Shown here piece by piece: positions 49,401-60,735 of a stretch of 64,000 nucleotides of DNA (position 1 is the first letter of the stretch; every line of letters begins with the position of its first letter). The stretch comes from Balanoglossus misakiensis (lineage: Eukaryota > Hemichordata). Below the pieces are notes generated by a model. That model was not told the DNA's origin. It ran no database searches and was given only the letters and a program-made list of their open reading frames with translations. The stretch covers positions 11,222,001 to 11,286,000 of the forward strand of contig CM082582.2 of assembly GCA_040954595.2 (NCBI GenBank), read 5' to 3'. A program made the position numbers and the translations under genes.

Positions 49401-52400
49401 AAATTTGACAATCTGAAGGTCAGTATTTGGTTTATAATGATTGAGATCTTTTGACATACCAGCATGTTGTCACCCCATTTACATTGCTAAATCTCGATAA
49501 TAATAACCTTGACCTTTTTGTTTGATTTTCAGACAGCCTATGTGAAGGGTACAAGCACTTTCTGCAACAGCCCTTGGATAGTCTTTCTTAGAAGAACTGG
49601 CATTGATAAAGAAGATTTGTGGAGTGCTAATCAGGTGAGCTTGGACGAATGAAGGAGGGCGAAAGGGATTTGGTTCAATCATGTCACTCCGCAATGAATG
49701 TGATTGTACAATGTGCATACATCATCCACCCTTTTTTCCAGACTGACTATGATCGCACATTACTCAACGCCAAGCTTTTCCCCGTCTGGCACTGCACGGA
49801 AGACGTCGGCATAAAAGAAGTTTTGTGGTTACAAGGAGCCGAAGTGGAAGACAACGATGCCATGCTGCAAAGATGGAAGGAGTCATGGAGACTGTCGCTG
49901 CAAGAGATCTTAAAGTGCATTGATATCACCATGGAGTTCCAGTGGAGAAGGTTAGAAATGTCACAGAATTTATTTGAGTCATTATGCATCGTTTAACAGG
50001 AGTTATGAACCAAATGAACCCTTTTACCCCATCTCAAAAGTCCAGATATTCATAAAATCATCTTCTGTGTTCTGTCTTTTCATAATTTCAGGGATCTTTT
50101 CTATGACATCACACAGCAGGAAATCAAGGACGTGCTGTTGAATTCTCAGAACAGAAGCTTACTTCCATACTTCAAGAGTGCTGTTTTGGAGGGCTACACC
50201 GACCAAGTATTAAACACACTTGATACAAGTAAGCACTGCTACTTTGTCACCATTTTACCCCTGCAGTTACACCTTATAATGCACCATACTGTCATTTAGA
50301 ACTTCTCAGCATATCAACAGACAAATCATCAGTCTTGTCTCTTCTGCAGTCGCCATGGAGACAGACAAACCCAACATAGCCGCCAGGACACTGGCCTGCA
50401 TAGCTGACGTCTTGGGGTGCATGGCTGATCAGAAGGGTCGATCCGGTGGATTGAGAAGTGGACCGGCTGCCAACAAAGCATGGATGGCCGCATTCCACAA
50501 GTTGGAGGTAAAGATTGTGCCTTCGTGACACATTAATTTCTGTTGGTCACTTCCACAATCAAATACGTGTACAAACTTTACTGAAAGGTTGCTTACTTTC
50601 TTTGCTTCAGGAAGGTAGGATAAGTGATGGTGTGAAAGCTCTGGCAAAGGAGAGAAAGAACTGGCTAGACCGAGCAGATCTGTTGGTCAGAGCTGCCAGG
50701 CATTATGAAGGTGCTGATCAGATACTGATCAGACATGCTGTGACCACAGCCAGAGAGGTTGGTATCCCGTACATGGAGATAATCATTTCAAACTCTCTGT
50801 GTGTTTCCTTCCTATAGTTCCAGATGTGATATTTGTAGTACTTTAAGGTAAAAGTTTGAAAATTTAACAATGAAGATTTCTTCTGTTTCAGTTTATATCC
50901 ACATCACCAGGTGAATCTCCTGACATCGACCAATGGGTGGTGGCCAACTGTCCAGCTCGTATCGATATCTCCGGTGGTTGGTCGGACACGCCACCTGTGA
51001 CGTACGAACACGGAGGGGCAGTCACCAATGCAGCCATCACCATCGATGGCAGGCGACCAATTGGGGCCAAGTGTCGCAGGATAAGAGAGTGAGTAGGGCG
51101 ATGATCGGTTGAGAAGAAAATGGGAGCAAAGATTTTGATGTTATTCTTGCATATGTCAGTGCAGAAAAACAAATGTTTCTTTTGCATGGATGACCACATC
51201 ATCATGGTGGTGTGATATATGTGCTAATCACTGTGGTCTTTCTTTCAACCTGCAGGCCACACCTGATGCTAGTATTGGGAACTGACCCCACTAGTCAAAC
51301 CAAACTGGTCTGCAAAGAGCTGTCAGATTTGGCTGATTACTGCAACCCCCAGGCAGCAGGTACAATTTTTAATATTTCATTTTCTAATCTTTCAAGAGCA
51401 AAATATCAGAATCACAATAAAATTACTTGGCAATACTTTTTAATAAGAAGTTGATGTTTTTTTGTTTTCTGTAGGGGCTCTCTTGAAAGCTGCCTTTGTC
51501 TGTGCTGATGTTGTCAAGCTGCCATCAGACATCAGTCTGAAAGATCAACTCATGGAAAAGTTTGGCAGTGGTTTTGAACTCCACACGTGGTCTCACCTAC
51601 CACAAGGGTCAGGTATAGACTCTGTCCATGTTCATTTGCCAGTTTTGTTGGTTTACTCACTTTGGTTATCCCGCATGAGTTTGACAAGTAGTTTTAGTTT
51701 GGTTGTTCCCATCTATTTTCTCAAACTATGACAAGTGTGATGGCAGCCCCCAGTGTATTGCTCTTCAATTTTACTCACTAACTAGTAACTCTAAGTCCCG
51801 TGATGTTCCTAACATTTCTTGTTCCTTTTCCAGGTCTTGGCACCAGCAGTATCCTGGCTGGAGGTGTAATTGCTGCTTTGTGGAGAGCATCAGGCAAAAC
51901 CTATGACAGTGACTCTCTTATACATGCTGTAAGTTCATTCACACAGCTGTGATTTCATCCAGTTTAACATTTAATGCGATTCGTTCATCATTATTACCTC
52001 CTATGCCAGTGACAAAGAGGTCATCATCGTCTGTTATCTGTATCTATCGTCAATTGACTTATTCTGCTAATACTATGACTTTTCTCACAGGTGCTGCACC
52101 TTGAGCAGATGTTGACAAGTGGTGGTGGATGGCAAGATCAAGTTGGAGGTCAGTTTAAAAATTTTCAGGAGAAGAGCTTGACAGAAGTGTAAATTTTTAT
52201 GAGAAATTGATTACCTCTGATATCAAAGCCTTGATGTTGCTACAGGATTGTCATGACCATTCAGCATTCATCCAATCATCACCCTCACTGCTTGCTTCCT
52301 TGCTTGTTTGTTTGTTTGTTTGTTTGTTGGGCAATGCAGGCCTTACTCCTGGCGTCACAATCGGTCGTTGCAAAGCCGGCTTGCCCCTGAGAGTAGACAC

Positions 52401-53657
52401 CACCTTCCTGGAAGTGTCGGAGGAGACCATAGAAGCGTTCAACAGTCGGCTGGTGTTGGTGTACACAGGCAAGACCCGACTGGCCAGAAACCTGGTCCAG
52501 AACGTGGTGCGCAATTGGTACGAGCGAAAGCCGGAACTGGTCAGGAACTGTGACGAACTGACCGCAAATGCTGAAGAGTGTGCTAAAGCCTTTGAAGAAG
52601 GTAGGTGACCCACACGTGTTTGTCTTTGTGTTTCAATGTGGAATTCAATTGGAACCAGCCAGACACAATTAAAGGCAGCACATGTGAATTCATTCCCTGT
52701 CTGGTTAACATATCAAAAACTGAAACATTGAATTCATGTTAGTAGCTTTCAGTCCTGATGTCACTCAGGTAGGCGATAAATGATGATTGGTTTTGCTTTC
52801 ATGACAGGAAATATTGAAAAAGTTGGCCAATGTTTGACCCTCTACTGGGAGCAGAAGAAAGTGATGGCCCCGGGCTGTGAACCAAAGTTAGTCCAGGCAA
52901 TGATGACAGCTCTGAAACCACATGTCTACGGTCAGTCCCTGGCAGGCGCTGGGGGCGGAGGGTTTATGTATGTGATTACCAAGGAACCAAATGCTGTGGA
53001 TACTATCAGAGAAGTATTGGCTGGGTTAGAGGTAATCTGACATTGTAATCACCACACTTCTCTGGTGGGGGTTTGGGTGGGGATGGTGGTAAAGGCGGGG
53101 TTCCACACTGTACTCTTTGAAAACATGGACAGATGATATTAGCTATGGTCGTGAAATGGGTAAAGTCCTATTATGACCATAGCATTTTATCTCGCTGGAA
53201 AAGTGCTCAATGATAATTGCGTGTTTTGTTCCAGGGTTGTGAGAGTGTCACTATTCACCAAGCCAAAGTGGATCGAGCAGGTCTCGTGGTAGAAATCCTG
53301 AAACCAGGAGAAGAACGTGTCGAAACAGAGCCCCAGAAGATTGCTGCAGAAGATTCTGAAGTTGCCCCCAAGGTTGACACAGATCAACCTGCAGAGACAT
53401 CAAAACCTGAAGACATCATCGCTGACCAGTCGGCAGCAGCAGAAGAGACAGCATCTCTGGAAACCACTGTTGATCAGTTGACCACAACGGGAGACCCTGA
53501 GCCCGCCGTTGAAGTCGTTCCAAGTCAGGATGAAAATGGAGAAAAGACAGAAAGCACCGCTGAAGTGAGTGAAGCCAAGTTAGAGATCCATTCTGAATCA
53601 ACCTCAGACGTTGGGGAGAATCAGAGTGCAGAACAGCCACAAGATGCAGAGGTATAG
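46340..53657 (+). CDS. FCSK: L-fucose kinase, complete, 25 exons, with acidic C-terminal tail
   Basis: Fucokinase phosphorylates free L-fucose in the cytosolic GDP-fucose salvage pathway. Exons: 46340-46421, 46530-46681, 46880-46930, 47031-47165, 47269-47439, 47559-47668, 47768-47858, 48047-48233, 48406-48542, 48727-48828, 49038-49097, 49290-49418, 49533-49634, 49742-49950, 50092-50228, 50350-50507, 50611-50757, 50892-51088, 51256-51359, 51475-51612, 51834-51928, 52091-52148, 52340-52600, 52808-53031, 53235-53657. The product is 1,219 residues. The N-terminal fucokinase domain begins with a nucleotide-binding loop [11 protein letters not shown] (from Gly55). The C-terminal GHMP kinase domain has [24 protein letters not shown] (about 865-877) and [10 protein letters not shown] (1048-1057). 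Vertebrate FCSK is near 1,084 residues; the last exon adds about 115 Glu/Thr/Ser-rich residues with no similarity that I recognise. Confidence 0.95.
46429..46456 (+). repeat. (CT)14 microsatellite in FCSK intron 1
   Basis: A perfect CT run starts seven bases after the exon 1 splice junction. Confidence 0.95.
52303..52328 (+). repeat. (TTTG)n microsatellite in FCSK intron 22
   Basis: About six tandem TTTG units lie just upstream of the exon 23 acceptor and may form part of its pyrimidine-rich tract. Confidence 0.85.
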
Positions 53658-54828
53658 GTACAGCAGTTGAGTGTTTTACAAACCAAGTCACAGCAAAGGA
53701 ATATCTGAATCAGCAATAATTATTTTATTTTATGACAAAAGGAAAATATAGCAATACATGTATGCCACACCAGGCAGAAATGATTCTTTTAGGTTGAAAT
53801 ACCAGTTCTTGTTTGAAAAGTAATATCTCATTTATTGCGGAAATAAGCTGTTTTAATTCGCAAGTTATTAAATTTTTGGAACAGCTGGTGCTTGCTTGTT
53901 ATTGGCTCAAAGAGTGATCAAGTTAAACCAAAAAACATCTACCGGTAGTGAAAGAATATGGTGTCAGCCTTACTAATGTTTAAAAGGATTTTTTTTAATC
54001 CCGGTCACTACAGCCAAACAGAGCTAAAATCATTTCAAAGGCTTTACTTTATACACGTGAGTGTGGTGTGCTCAATATGAATGTTTGTAAAATATGTAGA
54101 TAGGACTTGAGTTCAAAACTCATATGCAGAGCTAATATATGCAGCGGTACTTACAATACTTTGGGGGATGTCCAACAAGCGCCACCTAATTACTGTGGCC
54201 CAATAAAACACAAACTAGTGGTCAATTCATATCTACTAGTAACTTCGATTTTATTACTTCAATAAAAACATTAATTTACATTACCTGTATTCATAATTAT
54301 ACAATTTCAGATACATGATGAAATGCAATTAATTCTCCAATTCTAAAAATTCTCTCATTCCGTATTATGCTACATTGCTTTCAATATATTCACTGTACAA
54401 TAACTAACATTTGGTGACTATTTGGTTAATAATTGTTCAGCCTCTGCAGTAATAAAAAAAACTGATTCAAGTGAGATTTCAACTATCAGAGAAATTACCT
54501 TATTTTTCAAATAAAGATATACTCGTTAAAATTCAGAACATGTAATGCCCAAGGTCCTGAAACTCAACTTTATCTATTGAAGAAGAGCGTTTTAACATTT
54601 CAGACAAATACATCAAAAGTTTAAACCAGCCTCAATAAGAAAAAAATATGCATGTTTGCTTTACACTCAAGTTGGTTTGAAATTCATTTCATTTTAGCCT
54701 CTTGTATGTACAATGAAACAAATCTCTTTGATAACCCCAACAAGACAATGACCTTCCCAACAATGTGAAGACTACGAGCATGCAGGGTTCTAAAAGCACT
54801 GGTCAAATGTACCACACTATATTCAATT
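53658..54828. other. Convergent 3' UTRs of FCSK and the Kelch gene
   Basis: AATAAA hexamers on the plus strand at 54202-54207 and 54261-54266 suit FCSK. TTTATT at 54250-54255 reads AATAAA on the minus strand and suits the Kelch gene. The two transcripts may therefore meet or overlap here. There is no other gene. Confidence 0.45.
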
Positions 54829-57655
54829 TCAACAGAGCATGACGGCCACCAAACCCACGCCGTAACGCCTCTGTTGCATGGGACAGACACTGCTCCACTT
54901 GTTCAGAGTTGGATCGTACTTGTCAACAGTGTTTGTACATTTGCTGCCGTCGAAGCCACCTGCCACGTAAATGCAGCCATTCAGTGTAGCGGCACAAGCG
55001 CTGCTGCGAACTTTACTCATCGGTCGCACAAACGTCCACTGGTTGCTCTCGGGGTCGTATCGCTCCACCGTGTTCAGCCACTCCCCGTTGTGGCCACCGA
55101 TGGCGTAAATACAGCCGTTCAGGACAGTGACCGACACGTACGCCCTCCGCAGGTGCATCGGTGCGACGCTCGTCCACATCTTTTGGCTGGGGTCGTAGCG
55201 CTCCACGGATGTCAGGAAGTCCTCCTTGTTTCCTCTGTTGCCACCTGTTGTGAATCAATATGCAAATGATATGAGGCATGCAAATTAGTATATTTATACA
55301 TGTATCAATGCACAAACACAACCATACACACACACGGCACCCTATATGTGATACATGTATTTAATAACAATCATGTGATCAGGGCCTTGTGTTAATTTAC
55401 AGCCAACAAGTGTTACAAGTTCAAAGTCACACGCGTAAAATGTCATCAACTCATCAAAACCCTCAATATCGTAATTACCTGTGCCACCCACAGCATACAG
55501 CATCCCGCCAATAACAGCAGTGCCGAAGAAGGCCCTCTTATTCTTCATGGACGGGACATAGTTCCACGTCTTGGACTGAGTGGAATAGACCTCGACGGAG
55601 TCCAAATACTGGCAGTCATCCTGGCCTCCGCACGCGTACAGTTGTCCGTTCAGTACAGACACCGCGACACCGTGCCTGGACTCGTGCATGGGTCCCAATT
55701 CTTCCCAGGTGTTCGTCACAACGTCGTATTTCTCCACCAAGTTCAACGCGTGCATGGAGTTGCTGCCACCTGTGAGAGATTGAGAAAAATATGTCCATGC
55801 AAAATGAAACAAGAGATAGCTGTCACTCTCACACAAAAGTCTTCATTATAATCTCATTTTCTACTGCGTCCCTTGGCTTAGCCCATCCTTTCTTTTGAAC
55901 ACTTACCAACTACATACACAACGTTAGAATCATAGACCACTCCAAAGGCAGACCTGGGATTGTTCATGGAGCTGATTGGAGTCTTGCTGGCACTGCCACT
56001 TATTGTATATTCACTCTGAGACAAGTGAGTGGTCCAGCCATTGTTGTCTGCTATGTGGCACTGCACTGTCGCTAAAGTTTGGCCGTTGGACTCGCCGCCA
56101 ATGGCAAGAAGACCCTGTTCAAAAGATAGAAATAGCACTATTGATAAAGTTGATGTAAAAAGCTGTCCATAATATTATTTGTACAGAGAAAAAAACATGG
56201 TCAATTTGTAGTCTGAAGAATGGACTTGGACTAAACCATGGTGGTGAAAGGGTTAAAGTTATTTACCTTAACTCTCTTACTGTGGCATTTTCGTTTCCCC
56301 TTCCCATACTTCATTATCACATTTTCCACATTATTGGCCTCTTGCAAAACCCGCTGGACGTCGCCCAGCATCTTGCAGTGCTCAGGGATTTCGGACAAGA
56401 CCACCTCGTTGTTCAACTGATCCAGTAGAAATTCGGGCGATACCTGGAAAAGCCGGACCTTCCCGAGCAAAGCGCCGAGGTGGCATAAGCGTTGTTCCGT
56501 GTCCTCTTTCACCCACCGTGTCACGGACAGAAACACCTGGTTTTCGCTGTCAACGCCCAGAAAATCAGAGCCCACCAGTTCGTCCAACTGCTCATACCGC
56601 AGATGGAGGAATTCATCCTCCTTGGCAGTTTCCGCAAAGTGATCGTACAGGTACTGGCGCCCTTTCTCGGCAAGTTCGTAGCAGGAATGGGCATCGGCAA
56701 AGTGCCATATTCCGATGCAATTACTTGGATGTAGCTGTCTCTCCAGGAATTCACAGCAAGCATTGCGCACTCCCGTCAACTGCAGCAGGTTGGAGCTTAA
56801 CATCAGGTTTTGGACATTGGAGTCATTTATCTACAACAAAGATAATGTGTATGAAAATTGCAACTATGATTGGATTTTACCACCCACAATTTTTATAATC
56901 AGCTGTATTTTATCAATTTTAATGGGTCACAATCCTCTGATGTTCTGCAAAAGAAAAATTCCAGAAACAACAACTTTCTGGTCTTACTTTGATGGTGGCA
57001 GTGTAGGCAAAGTCAATGAGAGCTTCAATGGCCGCAGGATCAGAATCTCTGATTGTGACACACTCTTGGCTACTTTCGACCAGCTGACCAGTGAACATGG
57101 CCTTGAAATATGGACTGCATGCTGACAACACCAGTCTGGAAAAAAATATATTGGGAACCATAACTTATCTTTATGACTGTTACTGCCCACGCCATAGGGT
57201 CATAAATTTTTGATATAGCTACTGTTTTGAATGGTACAGGCAGAACTGAATATTATGCAGAAAAATAGTGTCAAGGACACTGGGCTCTCCATTGACTAGA
57301 ATTAGCACATTCAAATGTGCCATTCATTCATCTGTTATATAGTGTTGTATACTGATCCGTTTCTACCAGTACCATAGACAAACCCAATTGACATGAATCT
57401 TTAGCATTTTCAGGGTCTATTTACCACTGGTCTGCACACCACATTTTATTCCAGAGTAGGTCTATTCTAAGTTATTCCAAGTTACTTATATGATCACTCC
57501 CGCAAAACTTACCTGTGTGCCGGTATTTCACATTGCTTGACCTTAATGACCACATCGCACAGAGTTCCCGAAGCCCTGAACGAGTGTAGCGTTTCCAGCA
57601 GGGAATTCGGCTGGCAGCCATCTTGGTACACCAGCTCCTCCTCCTCCCCAGCCAT
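54829..57655 (-). CDS. Kelch-like protein: BTB, BACK and six Kelch repeats
   Basis: This is a likely substrate adaptor of a Cullin-3 ubiquitin ligase, 589 residues. Minus-strand coding exons: 57513-57655, 56988-57135, 56267-56830, 55907-56114, 55479-55769, 54829-55244. The BTB domain is in the first three exons ([34 protein letters not shown]). BACK follows ([30 protein letters not shown]). The Kelch blades are recognisable by GG doublets and Tyr/Trp spacing, e.g. [19 protein letters not shown] and [21 protein letters not shown] basic insert [15 protein letters not shown] separates BACK from the propeller. The 5' UTR continues to 57676, where CAG marks an acceptor, so at least one untranslated exon lies upstream. 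The protein ends soon after the last blade. I cannot assign it to one KLHL orthologue. Confidence 0.9.
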
Positions 57656-57676
57656 GCCGACGATGTAATGGTATGT

Positions 57677-59501
57677 CTGAAACAATGACCACAACCAATA
57701 ATTGATGTTATTCTAACTTGCATACAGTAGTGTCATCTCTTCAGACTTCACTCTAGTCTCCAGAAACACACAACAGAAGCTTTATTGGACAGATTTCATC
57801 CAGTGGTGTATATTTGCCACCTGAGAGGGAGAACAGAAACCAGTTTTAGAATTCTATTTCAGTAGTTTTAAAGCTAATTGGCCAACATAGTTCCCATCTA
57901 CATTAAGCCATATATAGCAAAGATTGCTTGTCCGTGAAACTGAAATGCTTGGTTCCTGGATGACCTTTGACCCGAGCACCTTGTGACTGTTGATATGTAA
58001 GTGGTGTGGGATGATCTTCGATGAACTCTCTAGAACCTACTCGACAACTCCCTCTTATAATTGACAGGTATACTGTGATAGTTGCAGCCAGAGTCTAAAC
58101 TCTTAGACAGGCCAGCTTTTGATTGTCTCCACTGCCTCTGTGGTAACAAAGCCGACATGAATATCTGTGGTACGTCCTTTACCACAGCCAGTCAGCCTTG
58201 GACAACAGAATGGCATTCAGTACGAAGCATGTTATGTATGTAACAGTGTTGTTTTTGTACATTCGCCTGTAGCTCACTTCTGCTTTACGGTCTTTGACCT
58301 GTTACATAATGCGACAAGACAGACAGTGTATGCAGGAAAACAAGATACTATGAGCAAGACCCCTGAATGGCCAATCAACACTCACTCTGGGAAAACATGC
58401 ACATGTTTGAGACACTGATATCAATTCCACTGTAGGGTGAAGTGAACAAACGAAAGGCGTTGCTGGATCGCATTGAAATGCTCTATCTGAAATTTCTTCC
58501 CAGGTTAAATAAAAATATATGTTATGAACTTCAACACTTTGCCAAAACAAACCAATTCATTCCACTTCTACAAACAGTAGAGCTAGAAATGCAAACTGAA
58601 ATTTCGTCAGAAAACTTTTAAATTGTACCACTATAATGCAACTTAATACTAGTATGTGTGTTTTCGATAAAAAGGTCTGATCTGTCAAATATCTGAATCT
58701 TGAAAATGAAAGAAAAGAATACATGTACACTCACCATGACTGAGGTCCCTAATCTCAATGAATGAAACTGGCTGACCCAATACTAATCAATTTACAACAG
58801 GGCTCTGGTAATTTGCATATTACTTTTGTTCGTAAAAATTAACCAACTATACAAAGAAAGGCAATTACCTATACGTGCATGTTCTAAGGTCATTGATCTG
58901 GTCATTCCTCAGCGACATGATGATGTCTTATGTATGGTTTATAATAGCTAAATGATTTATAGTGCAATGAAAAGGGTCATACGGTAACCATGGGAGTTAG
59001 ACGTACTTAGGACTTGCACGGTCACTGCACGCAGGCAGGCGATGATAAAATGCCAGAAAAGTGTATCACCACGCATAACAACACTAAAAACAAGTCATAC
59101 CTCTTGTCGTCGGATGATCTTTTGAATCTGGAGGAATTATCCCACTGGCCAGCTGCTGAATGACTGTGATTCTTGTGGAATGGTCAACATGAACTAGTGG
59201 AACGACAACAACCTTGACAGCAACACCACAACTTTCCAACTCCAAACGATGTTCCACGAATTCTACAAATCACACACGCAATCATGCTGGGGGAAAAGAT
59301 AAATTAGTATTATATTAAAGAAATATTAGAAGGTCACTTGATACATTAATTGTTCAATTCGAGATAATATGAAAACTATGAACCACACACTACACAGTAC
59401 TAACGATGGAAATAATTCAGCTCAGCCTCTGCCACAGTCAGGGAACATCTACAATGCAATACAATTCAACTGCAAGAAGCCTTCGATTTCTTTATCCATG
59501 C
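57677..59501. other. Upstream region of the Kelch gene
   Basis: This region must contain the untranslated first exon and promoter of the Kelch gene. A minus-strand donor-like site (CATG|GTGAGT) near 58735 and another near 59100 (AGAG|GTATGA) are candidates for the leader exon, but neither can be confirmed. Confidence 0.4.
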
Positions 59502-59836
59502 TTAGGGACTGGTCAGTTTCTTTAGCGGGGGGGGGGGGGGGTGGATATAATTTTGTAGATATCAATAGGTTGGTGACCCCCCTCCCTCCCATGTTAGGAA
59601 ATTGTATAAAATGCAGAGCCCAAAGCTGCATTTAATGAATTCGAAAGCAAATCAAACCAACAATGTTGGGGAGGACAAATTTTACCTTTGCCCTTCAAAG
59701 TTACCAATGAAGGGGGTGGGTGTGGGAGGGGGTGTCCCCCTCCCATGTTAGAAAATGTTGCATTTCCAAAACAAGGTGACCCCCCCCCCCCAATTAATCC
59801 ACCCCACCCACAGGGAAGAAACTGACCAGTCCCTTA
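59502..59836. mobile_element. Harbinger-like MITE, about 329 bp plus TTA duplication
   Basis: The 18-base end GGGACTGGTCAGTTTCTT (59505-59522) is repeated as an exact inverted copy at 59816-59833. Both sides are flanked by TTA (59502-59504 and 59834-59836), a three-base target duplication typical of PIF/Harbinger elements. The interior has long G and C tracts (from 59527; about 59780-59791) and a direct repeat CCTCCCATGTTAG. There is no coding capacity. Confidence 0.85.
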
Positions 59837-60735
59837 CCTCATGTACCTTGAAGCTGCCAACTTGGCCCTGAAGGCTGAACTGGTGAAATCGACACTACAG
59901 GTCACGAGTATGACATTGGCCCCGTTTTCAAGGTCACAAACACACCCGCGCCTGAGGTCACACAGTAGTACACACGGCACAGGTCATCTGGGTCACAACT
60001 ACCATTCAAAACTATCTTCTATTCACGGGCTTGTCATGACAGCTCCTCGTGTTCTAATGTTCATATATCTCATAACAATAAATACACTTAAAACTCTGAC
60101 CTCCAAGCATGCGCAGTGTGTTCGAAATGGTTTCATGTTTTGTTATGTATGTTGCGGGGCGCCACCATGTTAATAGCCAGCCAGGAAGATATCCGAATAT
60201 ACCTTATACAGCATATTGTGTACATGTACACTATAGTAAAACGAAGTGAAAAGTAATGAAAGCTGTGGATACTTCAACTTTCACCTACAGTCAATAATTC
60301 AGGAACATATGGCCGGATAACCATACTGAAGCAAGTACGTGACTGTGTCAATTACACACCTACATATCTAGATAGGCTGCGTACACTGGCTTCGTTAAGT
60401 GTGTACAAACATTGACGTATAATACTATAGTAAAGTTCATAATACTCGTTTTATATATCCGAAAGTTTTCCTCAGAATATACAGCAAGAACTTTCCTACA
60501 CTTGATCGAAAACCATTCAGTAACAGTGAATAAGCGTTGGACAGGTGATTCACCCTGCATTGCATTGTGGTTAAAAAATTCCTTTTCAAGTCTTGGAATT
60601 TGCAAACCGTTGTGCAATACTGGCATCACAAGTCAAAATAAAAGCAGAAAGTGGCTGGTGTGAGATATAATTGAAGTGGTGTGATCTTGTACAACTAACA
60701 CTCAATCCTGGACAAAATTCCTGTTGCTTTCGGAG
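59837..60735. other. Upstream region of the ligase-like gene
   Basis: These 900 bases are AT-rich intergenic DNA with no recognisable gene or repeat. They should contain the promoter and 5' UTR of the plus-strand gene starting at 60736. Confidence 0.4.

Noticed and set aside
57656-57694. N-terminal extension of the Kelch protein beginning at 57694
   Set aside because: A good acceptor (GTTTCAG) at 57677 makes the upstream part intron. MAGEEEELV at 57655 is the likelier start.
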